Origin: Sphagnum compactum
Taxonomy: Eukaryota > Bryophyta > Sphagnopsida > Sphagnales
Assembly: GCA_965153455.1 (NCBI GenBank)
Contig: OZ234493.1
Location: 15,056,213-15,120,212 of the forward strand
DNA: 64,000 nt
Direction of reading: 5' to 3'
A program made the translations under genes and the position numbers. The notes below the pieces were generated by a model. It was not told the DNA's origin and made no database searches. It saw only the letters and a program-made list of their open reading frames with translations. This document shows positions 1 to 13,762 of the stretch, piece by piece (positions within the stretch are counted from its first letter, which is position 1; each line of letters opens with the position of its first letter).

Positions 1-1676
1 AGGCTAGTAGTTTACTTACATAGTGCATTAATTTTCCCCATGTTAATGTCCCTTCACCTGGGTATGGACAAATTTATAGTATTTTTTCAGATGACCAAAG
101 ATATGACGTGACTATTGGAAAATTTCCCTAGATGCTCATGTGTTTATTTTGTCAAAATGTTGGCAGGTTCTTTGGGTGTTTGTGGGGTGTATGTGCATTG
201 TAAACATGTGTATCACATCTTGCAAACGATCATGTTCTGTGGGCTCATGGAAAAGTTCATTCATCATTGCACATGGAGTTGGGATGAAGTTCAGTGTTTG
301 TTGAAGTGCTCCAAAGTTTTTGAATTCTTGTGATAGTACATCATCTCATTCATAAACCTCTTTGTAACTGGCTAGATTATGCTTGAAGTTTAGATACTAG
401 TTTTGGCCCATTCATTATGTTCTCCACTTTGTAGCTTTTGAATCATTGTAGAGTGATGTTTATGTATGTATAATACTTCGGCCATTTCAACACATGTTTG
501 TCAAATATTTAATATATTTTGAGAAGTTAATTTTTATCAAATATATGTCAAGTATGCAATTCCCACCCATTTCAACATTTTTAAAATATTGTAATTATTA
601 TTGAAAAGGATTAGACATTTGGAGCATTGTTTGGACGAGGGATGATAAAATGCATCAGGTTAAATTAACAAGAATGCTTTCAAACGTTCACACAATGCTA
701 TTGGATGAAAGCACGTTACATTATCCATAAAATGTTATCACAAGGCAATTTTTGCAAGATTTTGAACTTTGTAATTGGCCATGTGATTAAATATAATGGA
801 CTAAAATGAAAAGGGACTCAACACTACAATGTTATATATATTATAATCACATTGTATGAATTTCATAGATAGTTTTTGAACAACCATAACATAATGGACT
901 TTCAAAGGAGTAACCAAAAACCTATAACAGTCCATAATCAATGAGTATGGACTCCATGCACCTTCATATAATGTTTTTTAATGAGTAAAGGACTCAATGG
1001 TAATATGATGTGATAACATTGATACCAAGGAAGATGTTCTGGAAGGATTTTGATGATCAAATTTGTCTATGTACCTTTAATTATTAAGGCCTTTATTGAA
1101 CAAAAATAATAGTTTAGAAGTTCATATTTCAAAATGAGGTTCTCCATAAGGTAAATTAGGATTAAAAATTTTCTTATAACAAATTTCTAATGATAACTTG
1201 TAAAACGATTTGTGTGATTCAAGGTATCCTGCTTTCACATTACCTTCACAATGTTAATTTATGCAATTATGGACTTCCACATGTGCCTAAAAGTGTTACA
1301 CTTTAATGTGCTTTCACTTGTTGTTGACGACTTTCTTGGCCAAACCCATGTTCAAAGTCAATAAGCCATTGTTCATCTCAAAACAAACCATGGATGTGAT
1401 GTGGCAATTATTCTAGGGCTTATTAAAGAATATTTTGCCATGTCATAGAATATTATGTGAGGTAGCAAAATATTTTGTCATGTCACATGATATTCCGTGA
1501 TGTGACAAAATATTTTGCCACCTCATTTAATAATATCCACGTGGCAAAATAATATACTAATAATATTCCATGATGTGGCATGGAATATTTTTTAAGATTC
1601 CTTTCTTACTCACCCGAACAAGTTCGCCTACTCATGTTCACTTGCTCGCCCACTAGCATCGTTGGGTGTTGGAAAT
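1..1676. other. AT-rich stretch without a gene
   Basis: No reading frame here looks like a protein; the longest are short and of biased composition. The one structured part is about 1,420-1,590. There the motif AATATTTTGCCA/TGTCA and its complement recur several times at short spacing and in both orientations, so the strand can fold back on itself. This looks like a relic of an inverted-repeat element. Confidence 0.6.
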
Positions 1677-2380
1677 GTGAAACCACATGTTAGTTGGTTA
1701 CACCTTATAATGGTTGGACCATTGCTTTTCTCTATCAAATGTATGTCATATTACTTTGCTTTACTTCTTTAGAGCCTTTTATCTTACATGATTTTGTAGC
1801 AAACCAACATCAAATTGGTGTAGATCGTGACCTATTCTAGGTATATTGAAGCTAATTGATGTGATTCATAGTCTAGGCAAAGCCGGATATGGGGTGTTTG
1901 GGTGTTGTGGTTGGAGGAAACAATGTTAAGCAACAAACACACTCTACTTAGCAAACGACAACTCACAATGTAGTAGGTAGTGCACTACTTGCTTCTTGTC
2001 TACCATAATATTAGCAACAAGGGAACAAGCCTGCTTCATTCTTCCTTTCCAATATTTCCCAAAATATTTAAGCATGGTATATTACTCCTTGTCATGAACT
2101 ATTGTATCACTTGCCAAGCTGTGAAGTCACATTAAGTTTTGTTTCAGTGCATGAACCCCAATTGGTTAATTCTATGTGGATGAATTGTCAAATCCTTGAA
2201 ATCAAGAGAATTTTTTCTTAACGAATCTTCTAATGAGGTTGTGAGCAACCACTTTGACATAAACAGTAAGTGATTTTGTATGTGCTTTTACAGGTTTTTC
2301 TTTGGGTGGCTTTGGTCTTAGTGAAGTTACAGAAGATTAAAGCCTTCTTCAAGAAGTTGTCACTATAGTTTTCTATCTTT
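1677..2380 (+). repeat. Copy 1 of a ~700-bp dispersed duplication (partner 51,412-52,118)
   Basis: This stretch aligns in the same orientation, almost without gaps, to 51,412-52,118. Both begin with GTGAAACC and end with TCTATCTTT. Most differences are C in the downstream copy against T here, or G there against A here, which is typical of deamination of methylated cytosine. No intact frame survives in this copy. The partner keeps a 97-codon minus-strand frame (51,868-51,575) that I do not recognise. It is probably a fragment of a transposon or a retroposed gene. Confidence 0.8.
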
Positions 2381-3607
2381 GTTATATAATCCACCTTCAC
2401 TTCTCTCACACATGTTTTTTTCTTTTCTAAATTCATTCATTAGTCACTTGCTTTTATATCATTATTGTATCAACCTTTTTTCTCCAAAAACAAGAGGCAA
2501 TTAAATTCTCTCTAGTGATGTAAAAGGCAAGCTTACCAATGGAGAAGCCTTGCCATGTCAGTAGGTTGTGAATGCCAAGTACCGACCTCTAATGTCCAAT
2601 TTTGTGCATCTTTAGTTCATAATGTACTTTGGTTTGACATGGTCATGGCAACAAATGTGGGTTGAATTCCACTATTGCAACTACTATGCTTTCATAACAA
2701 TGTATGTTGTAGTATTACTTAGTAAGTTTTTTCAAATTATGGTTGTCAAAGTAAAAGTACTAACTATTTTTTCTGGGAATCTATTTAGAGGAGGTGTTAC
2801 AAGCGGTTGTTGTTAGTGTTGATTTGTTTGACAGCACGTATCTGTGAACCATGGATTATGATTCAACAAATTGTTAAGCTTTAGTTCCATAATTTTCCTT
2901 AGTAATAATTATTTGAATCCTTATAAACCTCCAAGTAATAATTATTAATAGTTGAATTAGCCTTTGGATATTTCCAAGTGTAGAGAACTTCTTTATTTAA
3001 GATGATGTAACGTTTAGTTAGTTTTAAGACCTAGTAAACCTTTTAAAGTGCATTATCCTTTTAGGTTGTAGAGAGGTGAAAAAGGATGTAGAATTAAATG
3101 TGATTTTACTGATATATTGGGAATACAAGCCCATAATTAATAGTAATTTTGCCATGACAATATTAAATTAGTCTATAAAATAATCTTCAAGCACTAATGA
3201 TGTACTTGTAAGATTTCTAGGATGTAGTCCTAATACATCTTTATTTAGTTTTCACTTTTATTAGACTTTCAAATAGAATCAAAATCAAACTTAAGTACTA
3301 ACATTTTCACCTGAGTAGCCTCAAGTGAATTACAACTTAGTAAACGACTTAAAGGGGATAGATCACAATTGCAAAAATCTAAAATGTGACGAATGGTGTG
3401 AGCTAGGTATTTGACTCGATGCTCCATGGAAAGGGGGTTGATTGGGCCTTATAACCAACGATAATGGCCATCATCGGGAACTCAAGTTCGACAATGAAGA
3501 CGAACATCATCGTCTTCACATTGTCACTTTTCAAACCTTTCTAGCGCAGTTCCACGAACAGGAACAAATTCTAAATAGATTCCTAAGGCATGTGGGTTAG
3601 GAGACAA
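2381..3607. other. AT-rich stretch without a gene
   Basis: I see no coding sequence, RNA gene or clear repeat structure. Short frames are consistent with chance. Confidence 0.5.
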
Positions 3608-3940
3608 TCAACGATCCCATGCCAAACGATCAATTCGAGTGCGCATCATTCTTTTGGACGGTTTTTCTTCACGCAACCGTTGAAAGACATTCACGTCAAG
3701 CGGTGTTTCGTCAAGTGGTGCTTCTTTAAGCTCTTCCTTTTCTACTAATGCAACTAGAAGATTCGAGGGCGTAGCAACATCATCCGCCATGACAAAAATT
3801 TCACTTGCATCAACAAAAATGGAAGGGTAGCCGAAACAATTTGGCGCTTGCATTCGAAGGGGGTCGTTGTCTTTATTCAAGAAATTAGGGTAGGCGTAAG
3901 GCGTGGTAGCGATGGCGAAACTTTGTGAAAACCCGGACAT
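3608..3940 (-). CDS. Orphan open reading frame, 110 codons, function unknown
   Basis: The frame starts at an ATG at 3,940 and stops at 3,608. It could extend 13 codons upstream from a TTG at 3,979, but ATG is the natural start. The protein is uncharged and aromatic at the start, then acidic (VEKEELKEAPLDE), and ends in a basic stretch (EEKPSKRMMRTRIDRLAWDR). The region is less AT-rich than its surroundings and has balanced amino-acid usage, so it may be a true coding remnant, perhaps from a retroelement. I recognise no domain, signal peptide or membrane segment. No neighbouring gene gives context. Confidence 0.3.
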   Translation of the reverse strand: MSGFSQSFAIATTPYAYPNFLNKDNDPLRMQAPNCFGYPSIFVDASEIFVMADDVATPSNLLVALVEKEELKEAPLDETPLDVNVFQRLREEKPSKRMMRTRIDRLAWDR

Positions 3941-3979
3941 CTTAGTTCCAACAAATTCGTGAAGCCCTAATATCGACAA

Positions 3980-6900
3980 TGGATCTAAAAGTACATAAGA
4001 ACCTTTGTAATTAAAAATTTAATTTTAATTTATTATGTACTACATAATTATTTAGTACACGGTAAGGAATAACTAAGGAATATTAAAAGAGTAAATGGTG
4101 CACGAAAAGGTTATTACTATCGTTGAGTTGATTTAATCAAACGGGAACTCAAGGATGGTTACTTATTACTACTTGTAAATTATCCCAATGGTTAGTTATT
4201 TAGAATAGTTAGGATGAAGAAGTAGGATGTTAAGTCAAACAGACAAAATTAACAATGATTGAACTCAAAAACCCCATCAAAATATCCAAAATAAGGAAAA
4301 GGATGAGTCCTCCAATTACATTGGTCATGAGAATTATCATCCTATTTGATTGGAAAATAAAACCTTCTTAGTGTTTCATTGAGCATAAGGATTCTCATCC
4401 TAAATTCCATAGGAAAGAAAAATCATTTTCGATTCTTATTGGTTCATGAAAGATGAGGAGGTCATTGATTGGAGGGAAGGATTTCCAAACTTCCATTGGA
4501 CAAGGAGAACAAGTTCAAGGAGGGGTCATGGGAGGCTTACCAAGAATAATGGTATCTTGTGTGTTTTTTGGGGGGAAAAGGAAGAGAATGAATGTGTGAA
4601 AGAAAAATTAGTTCTTATGTGTGAGAAAGTGTTGTTCATGAAAAAAATGTGTGCAAACAAAAAGCATGGAAGGAAGTTGTGTGTAGCAAGTAGTTGTAGT
4701 GGGGTTCATGGAAGGATTTCCATGAACAAGCCTTTGGATTCTTATTTAAAATATTTTTTCCTCTCAAATCCACCATTGTATTTGTCTCAAACTTTAAACA
4801 GTTTCAGTTTAAGAGGTGTAAAATGTTCTCCCAAAATTTTTGCATCATCGGGTTTGCTACACGGAAGCTACACTTGCCAGAAGTAGAGGGGGTTGAAACT
4901 GTCTGTTTTTTTCTCAAATTTGGTCAAAATAGTTTTTTTTTGTTTCGAGGCATAACTTTTGATTTCGGAAATAAAAATTTATAATATTTTGTAACATTAC
5001 TCCTTTTAAGATTAACTTTTCGAAAAAACCAATGCATATTAGATTAAGAGGTTGTATGAAGATATTATGACGAATGGAACGAAGGGGAGTCAATCATCAA
5101 GCGTGAACATGGATTTAACATCAACATAATGTTCCTTCACATTTCATCATGGTGAGTTTTGATTCTCCCACAATGTTTTGGTATCTTCCAAGTGGACACA
5201 ACGCATTAGATTATTAGTGAACTTCATTACATTACATTGAACCACCTTAACTTGTTAGAATACAACTACATAGTAGTTCCACCCCCAAGTGAATTTTGTG
5301 AGTGCACATCTTCATGTGGAAGGTGTGTAAGAATTCCTCACAGTATCCTTCAATTTTGTAATGTAATTTGACATGAAAAAGGAAATGTTTCTAAACAATT
5401 AGGTGGACGACTTTAGTTTTTTGTTGTGTTTGTTAGTGTAGATTATGTTGTTATGTGGCAAATTAGATTTGGTTTGGATCTTAAAAATCAATTGGAAGGT
5501 TGTTAAAAGTTCTCCTCTAAAGAATTTTATAGGAGTTCACAATAGACTTGATAGCTCCATTGTACAAGGTAATCCATCGCAATGTTTACAAGAGGAAATC
5601 CTTGTTTAAAGTAATTTTCCTTAATTTTACTTTAGATACCTTCACATGTTTATAATGGGGGGTTATGCCATGACCTTTCTTGTCACAATGGAGGACATCC
5701 TTAGGAGCTTTGCCAACAACTAGTCCCCCTTGGATCGCTCAAATCCCACGAATGAATGGTGACTATCAAATCTTGGTAATTGAATGATGGTCAGCTGACA
5801 TTCATATGTGATTGAAAATGTATTTGATGCATTGGAAACTTGACACACCTACTCACTATAATATTTGTTTGTTTTACAAACAAATCAAGTTACTAGAGTG
5901 GGCAAATGACTTGCAAATGCATCCTTTGAAAGGATATGGAGAAGCTTTCAACTATCACATGGGGGTGCCCGTCCTCAAGGATGTTGTTCAAAGCATGGAT
6001 CACGCAATGGCAACTCTAAAAGGTGTGTCATTATTCTTGAACTTTCAACCTCTTGGTGCTTCCTATTGCTTGAAAAGAAAATTTTCAACGGAAAAATTGA
6101 TCTAAATTCAATTTTAATTCAACAATTGAATTAAATTCAAGTTGAATTCAATTCAATTCAAATTTAATCAAAGACAAATGGGATGCAAATTGCTAGAGAA
6201 TGTATTCAAAATCTTCATGCCTTTTCATTTGGGAATGGGCTAAATAAATTTTAGTTTGGAACTGTCATGTCATTACACGTGGAGATAATAATTTCATTGT
6301 AATCAAAAAAAAATTCGTGAATATTGTTTTGGCCATTAATTTAATTTGAAATTATCAGTCTAACATTAACTTTCCTTCAAATAATGAGCAAAGATAAACT
6401 GCATTCCTCCCCCTTATAATTGCACATTTTTTTCTCAATTTTTTTGTGAAAGCATTACAATCAACTAGTAATTAATAATGATGCATGTCACCCATAGGTT
6501 GGTGTGAATTGACTCTTGCACTATGTGGAATGTTAATTTTTTCTAAAGTGAAAAGGGCCTTTATATGTTTTCTTGCACCTACAAATGGATTAATGATTGT
6601 ATTTTAGATCTTGTTCATGTATCAAATGTATGTCATATTATTCTTGTTAGCTGGGATTCCGGTTATGACCAAGTGAGAAGGAAAGGATGTTTTTAATTCA
6701 TGGTGTGTAGTTTCTATTGAATCTGAACTGAAATTGCTCTTTGATAGTTATGCCACATCTATATAGTTGTGCACTTGCTTGTGATGTAAACCAAAATAGT
6801 CCATAACAAATCTTCCATTGTGTGGTTCCTTATGCAAACACGTAGATAATAAATTTCCTTATTAGTTTCTAAATAATACTACATAACATTAATTTTGTAA

Positions 6901-9900
6901 AACTAATTGTTGTAAGGCCAAAAAACCCAAATTGATACCCAAAATTAAATGTAACATGCTTTTGGATAATTATGCTATATGTATTATAATACTAGACCCA
7001 AAAGTGTCCCAAAGGGGGTCACCATAATCTGCTTTCACCTTGTAGGTAGTGTTTGAGTTGCACTAGGTATAATCCCTACAAGGATTGAGGTTCAATTCCC
7101 CCTTAACTACTTGTTATTGTAGGTGTGTATGCAAACAATTAAAAATGGGCATCTATGAAGGTGACCATGTTGTGATTCAACATGCTAGTGATGTCATTCC
7201 ATGGGTAAGTCTTATGTAAGGTTCTAGAGAAAAATCTTTTTCAAAATTATCAGTTATGTATCTTTGATTCCATTTTTCTTTTATTAGTTGCTTCTAGTCA
7301 TCCAAGCAACTGGGCTTTGGATTCAATTATATTTGTGTTCATTTTCATGTTCAATAAAAACAAGGAGACTTGAATGCATTGAATAGCTGCATGAGAATGG
7401 AATGACTTAGATTGATATAATATTGCAACTCCAAGAGTTGTCTTTGCTTGTAATTTCCTCTTTAGGTCTCCAACTCAAACCTTCACATCTGGTGTTCATT
7501 CTTGCAAGTGGTGTAGGTTTTAAAAAAATTAAGGTTAACAGGTGTGCAATTGTGGGTGCCACCAAATACATGTCCATGGTGTGGTGGGGAACTAACTACA
7601 ACTAAGGATAAGCATGTAACAAATTGTTGTAATTCAAAATGCCCAGGTCATCATTTTTGTCATTAACTTGTTCACTATCTTTGTTTTCCCCTTTTTCTTT
7701 CCTTAGTGTTATTTTTTTTTAGAATACAACTGCATTAACATTGATTCCACAATGAATGAACGTGTAGATTGAGCATTTTGCCAAATGTCTAATCCATGGC
7801 TTTGGTTTCTTTAACCTGCACCAACTTCAAGATGAGGGGTTAACGAGTGATCTTTCTAATTTTTACACTTTGACCACTAAGGTCATATCAAAGTTCGATG
7901 GCCTTGGAAAGAAAAATGCTAAGAAGTTAGTGAAGGCAATCTAGGTTAGTCCCTCTTGGTATTTCTATTCAAGTTTTGTAGATGTATGAGATGTTGGTGA
8001 AGGCAATTTAGGTGAGCCCCATTAAGTGTTTGTACACATTTGTTGTTAATGTAAATTTCACCTTTAGGTAGGTTTCTAAATAGAAATACGACACAATTTT
8101 GCAGGTTCGTAATCATAAATCGTTGTGGGAGCTGATAGTTGCATTGGGCATCCTGATTGTTGGCAATGTGGCAACTAAGTTGTTGGAAAAATGGTTTGGG
8201 AGCCTGGACTTGCTACTTTTTGCAAAAGGAAAGGAATTTCTACATATTCTTGGTCTCTCTTTCATTGTCATTGCTAGTCATTGGTGTAAAGGCAATGCAT
8301 TTTCTATCAATTTTTTCCATAACAAGATTTGTTATAATAGAAGGATGCACTTAAGTTCAAAATTAAGCTTTCAATATTGAAGGTTTTATGGGACCTATTC
8401 CATTGTTGGTTTTGATTTGATCCATTCTTTTGTATCTATTGCAAATTCTTTCTTTATACACAATAAGCAATAATTTTTGTCACTAAATAATTTCTTATTG
8501 TGTAGGCATAGCTAGGATATCAGGAGTTGCTATCAAAGAATGGTGCTTTAACCCATTCAATATTTAGTTTGTGAACAAATTCCAAGAAGCAAAATACCAT
8601 CTATTAGGAATCCAAAGATATAATAGTTCACAAATAGGGATATCATTTTTATACATGTGCTAACCATGGAGTTTGAAGATAAAGTTCATACGAGTAATGA
8701 AGATTCTTTATAAACAAACTCACTACATTCTAGTACTGAATTAGATCTAGAATCAAAGTTGCAGGGCAAGGTTGTTGTAATAATAAGGGAGTTCAAGGAA
8801 TTCAATCTTGAAGAAGTTGAATAGTTTTCCAAGCTATTGGAGGACAAGTGGGTGAAAGTATGATTGGGTGGTACCACAAGGAACATCACACTTTAATTTT
8901 TCAAGACCCATCAAGCTTTGGAAAAATATAGGAAACACATAAAGAAAGGTTTTTACTAATTGTTTTTGTTGAATACAGTAACTAAGTTGTATAGATTTTG
9001 AAACTTCAATAATGCAAAAAATATTTTGAATTTTGTTGTTCTTGTTCATTACATTCACACAAAGTTTTAGGAAAATAATAGTGATTATGTTCCTTAAACT
9101 TTTTGGTTAGGAACATTTTTCAAACAAGGTTTGGGGTATTCTTTTGTGGATATAATTTTCCAAGGTACTTTAAATGGTATTCTATTTGATATATTTATTG
9201 GGTAATTATTTGAGTAGGTATAATTTAGTTATGAATTTTCAAACTTTAAGAACTTGATTCCTAAAGGGGCCACATCAATAAGGAATACACAATTGTAATG
9301 ATTTCCACCTTTTGTTATTGTATTGGAAACTTCAATCCATATACTTTGGCATGCAATAAATAAACATGAGAAAAATAATAATTTATAATTATCAAAACAT
9401 TTTTAAAAAAGGGCCCAAGAATATTATTTAGTTAATTTTTGTTCCTTGATCGTCCTTTGAAGGTGTTCCTAGTGGATCCACCTAATCATACTTTCATTTG
9501 AGTCCACAAGTCAGTAAGTGTTTCCATATTTAGAACCAAGTAGAGAATCCAAGATAAAGCATTAGCACATTAGAATGGAATGGGGGCACTACCTTGTTAT
9601 ATGGTTTGTTTTGTTTAAATTTTTATGTGCATGTGCAAATAAGTGAAGTTTATAGGGAATAATACATCACTAGACTAACTCATCTTCTCAAATGGAAAGT
9701 AACAACTAAGACAACATTTATGATTGCTGGTGAAAATATTAAACCAATTAAAATGACAAGGGCATTGCAACTAGGAATTAAAGTACATGATATTGTGTTT
9801 TAAAAAAAGCTTCTTGAATTGAATCTATTGTTTGATGATCAAACTTTAAGAGATCATACATTTGAGCATGATGTGTTTAGTTGAACATCTTTGGCAAATT

Positions 9901-12240
9901 ATATATGTAATATTTTGCCCCTTCAAGGTTTCATTTGCCATTGAAGAACAAGAATTTCCAAAAATGAATTCAATGATGATATCATTCCAAATGACAAATT
10001 TTCAAGGTGTAAAATAGTGCAATTTGTGCTTGGTTTTCTACCAAGCAAATGGTATGTGAAGAGTATGAAGCTTTATGTTCACCATGTGTGTACCATTGAA
10101 TTGTGTTAAATGTTATATGAGTTTTTCTTGGTACCAATTTAGGCTGTTGTTTCATTGTTCGTTTCTAGCTTTAAAACAAATTTTAATATGTTTCTTAAAG
10201 CCAAATACCTTGTACCAAATTTTAGCATCTAGTATGGTTTATACCATTAATATGCTTCATCCTAGGCTTGACACCACATGATCAAGAGTCCACCCAAAGT
10301 CTAACACTAATTGGAGCCAAAAGAAACCATGCACCTTCCTTGATGGAAGCACCATGTGTCCATCATAAATATCTCACACATTCAGATCTTATACCCACCC
10401 AATGAAAGAAAGGTAGATTCATGCCATCATAAAGCTGAAAAATAAAAATTCCGTGTCATTTTGCCTTTTGACTTCAAACTTCAAACTCAAATTCCTCAAT
10501 TCAAATATAAGAAGCTGCATCATTATTGACCTTCTTGTGAAAAAAAATAAAATTATGGCTTAGAAATTAAACATATCAAAGATGTACGATATAATTTTGT
10601 GTTGGACAAGTAAGGCATTATTTTTCAATTTTCAAATCCCTAACAAGCTATAACACAAAACTACACTAGCATGAGCTCAAGATGTAGCACAATTTTAATA
10701 TCAACAAACTCAAACCCAACATACCTACTCAATAAGGCATCTGGGCATTTCATAGTAGTAATATAGGTAGCTTTGGATTTCATGAAATATTGGTGATTAT
10801 ACAATAGAGTGTAAATTGACAGTGTTTCACATTCAATAGCCTCAAAACTTCCCAAGTTGTTGAAGTAGTTATCGCCACCACGTTACATTGTTCAAAATCC
10901 AATAGCTACTTAGCTTGAAAAAATATATAGCCATTTGAACAAACAACACTCTTCAATTTGTTGCTAGCAAGTTACGAGCATACACAAATTATAATAGCCA
11001 AATTTAGAGAAAAATATTCTTTGTGTAGCCAATTGGATGCACCTACACCCAAAAAAAAAACCTCTTTACCATACTAGCATTCACAATTTATAACCAACCA
11101 ACCTACCTTTGGTTGCTACATTGGTTCTTGTGCACATACCTTTTCAAAAATGTATATTTTGTCTATTGACAAAAGGGTATATGATATATGTTGAAATCAT
11201 CCTTGCATCCTTGCATTAAATATGATTATAGTGGAGATCTAAATGGTTATGCTTAAGGTAATGAATACAATGTACCATGTGCCTTTGCTCAAATATGAAT
11301 TGATTAACCAATTAGATTTTCTTTTCAAAACCTTTTTTAGTAATTTGATTAAATTTCCAATGACTAAAATGACTAAAAATTCATTATCTCTTACACCTTA
11401 GGTTTAAACATTTTCAAATCACCTTCATTAAATCCTACTCAATGAGTGCTTTCCAACAACACCAAGAGTCTGCCCAAATTCCCTTATATTTTGCTTCTCC
11501 CATGTTATTTGTGTTCAAATTACTCTAATTACTTCCACAAATATCTATTTTTCTAGAATGCTCTTAGAACCCTACCTTTCCCACCGGAAGAATACCTTAA
11601 ATGTATTATTCAAAATGTTCATTGTTGATGCCTTCAATCTTGCAAAGCATTGGCATACTTTTTTTCAATGTACTTGGAGGACATATGACCAAATCAGATT
11701 TGTCTTCAACAAATGTGCGTCTAAAAGATTTCTAAAATACTATAAAAATGTGCAAGTCTATTTTCATTTGTTTCCCATGATAGTGGATAGGTAGCTTACC
11801 ATGAGATAAAAGGTAAAAAATAAAATTCGGCCAATGGTTTACGTAGGGTACCAAATGCTAGGAGGAGTAATACACCTTTTTGTCAATTTCTTTTGTAGGA
11901 CATTTAAAAATTCTATTGTGGATGGCGTGTCATGTAATGAAAATATGTTTTGACATGGAGCCATGATAGACATCCTTTTCTAGGGCTAGAATGAACTAGC
12001 TGCCACTAGTGCACCAGTTTAGGATGAGGCCATTCAAGCCATTTTGGGATGAACCCAAACACATTCAAGTAGGGCATTTTTATTTTCCTCTTCCCTTGCC
12101 CAAGGTTTTTTCGGCCTTCTTCTTGACCCTAAAGTTTTCCCTCCTACCTAGGAATTCACCCTACCTAAACCTACATCCCCTAAAACTAAATTCATTTTCT
12201 TTCCCCCATCATTAGAGCTCCATTATAGACATCAATGGAA
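3980..12240. other. Long AT-rich stretch with no supported gene
   Basis: Only short frames occur here. A 146-codon frame (4,446-4,886) has low-complexity composition and no recognisable domain. Around 7,050-7,125 a stretch resembles a degenerate tRNA-derived sequence, with GGTTCAATTCC similar to a pol III B box, but no cloverleaf can be drawn. I see no intact gene, CRISPR-like array or RNA gene. Confidence 0.5.
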
Positions 12241-12479
12241 CGTTCAAGCTGTGGAGTGTTCGAGTTTTGGAGTGTCGAGTTGTGGAATGCTCAAGATGCA
12301 GAGTGCTAAGCTATGGTGATTGAGACCAACATTCAAAGGTAAGAACAACACCCATGTCTTGTTTTTTCGATCTTGTCATTTTCATGGTTTTTTTTGTTTT
12401 GATTCACAAGAGTTCCTATAGGTGTTCTTTTGTTTTTTTCATGTGTTTTTTTTTCTCCCCATCTTTGCTTCCTCACTTC

Positions 12480-13115
12480 TTGTTCTTACTCCTTTTAGAT
12501 AGGAAGATGATGGCTATGGCATCATTTTTCTCCCCGTTGTTGTTCTTGTGAAAAATAGAAGATGACATCCAATGATTTATGATCGTCATTGTTTTCACCT
12601 CCTCTTCTAGCTCCTCTTAGACACAAAAAGGATCGCACATAGATGTTTTCATGGTTTTTTTCCTCCTTGGCATTGTGCTTTTGAAAAACAAAAGACGACG
12701 ATGATCACAAAAATTGTTGTTGTCTTCACTTTTTATTCCAACTCTTCTCAGACATGAAAATGATGGCATATAACTATCATTTCCGTGTTTTTTCTCCCTC
12801 CTTGTCATTGCTCCCATGAAAAACAGAAGATGATGATCTATGATCATCATTATTTTCACCTTTTGTTTTGATTCCTTTCAAACACGAAAACAATGGCACA
12901 TAACTGTCGTCTTCATGTCTTTTATTTTCTTATTGTTGTCATTCTTGTGAAAAATAGAGGATGACGATGATCACATATATCGTCATTGTTTTCACCTTTT
13001 ATTCTTGCTCTTTTAAGAGACAAAAATGATGGCACATAACTGTTGTCTTTGTGTATTTTTTTTTCCCCGTTATTATTCTTATGAAAAATTAAAGACAACC
13101 AGATCATGGCTATTT
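12480..13115 (+). repeat. Tandem array, about five units of ~120-140 bp
   Basis: A degenerate unit recurs with phases near 12,497, 12,621, 12,750, 12,878 and 13,016. Each unit contains a run like GACA(C/T)AAAAATGATGGCA, then a T-rich block with TTTTTCTCC, then a GTGAAAAAC/ATAGAAGATGA segment, then TCATCATTGTTTTCACCTTTT. The repeats are diverged and slightly variable in length. The short minus-strand frames across them resemble one another because of the repetition and are not evidence of coding. Confidence 0.75.
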
Positions 13116-13762
13116 TTTGTCATCATCTTTTATTAATGTTCTTCTCAAAGGGAGAGTAGCTCACTTCTATGCTCTTGGTCCTTTGGAAAAGGTAGAAAAT
13201 TTAGTAAATAGACTTTCTGTTTGTTTTCTTATGTGTTGTTATTCCTTTGTTAATGTTGGTGCATTGAAAAGACTTGTCTTTGTCTTTTTAGATTTTGGAA
13301 GGACTTGTTTTGTATACTCTTAATTTTTTTTCACATCAATATGGTTATTAACTAAGGTTTTTGTTTGGATATGTAGGATTGCAATGGGTAGAAGAAGGAA
13401 ATTAAAGAAGGTTTGTTGTGATTGGAAAATTCAAAAATAAAATGTTGTTCCATTACAATTAGGAATTGGGGAACTCGGAATTGATGAAACAAGCAATCAA
13501 TGTAATTTAAAATTGGCCATGGTGGTTGTGTCCAATCCAAGTGATGAGATCCTTCCCAAAATTATAAATTGATAATTTTGATTGAGAAGTGGTAGGTTAA
13601 ATTATTTCAAAATATACATAAATTAAAATTTATTAAATGTGCACAAGAAAATATGTACAAAACTTTTAAGTTTAATTATATTCACACCTTTCATCATTTA
13701 ATGGAAGGTGTGGGATTTTTTTAAAAAAAGTTTTCATTGTAATACCTAAAAAGAAGTTAATC

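Noticed and set aside
4446-4886. A 146-codon plus-strand frame
   Set aside because: Composition is low-complexity, there is no recognisable domain and the region looks like AT-rich repeat DNA with a TATTTAAA motif; no basis to call a gene.
7040-7125. A tRNA-like or SINE-like stretch with GGTTCAATTCC
   Set aside because: The A-box region and the arms do not form a cloverleaf, and no tail or target duplication is visible.
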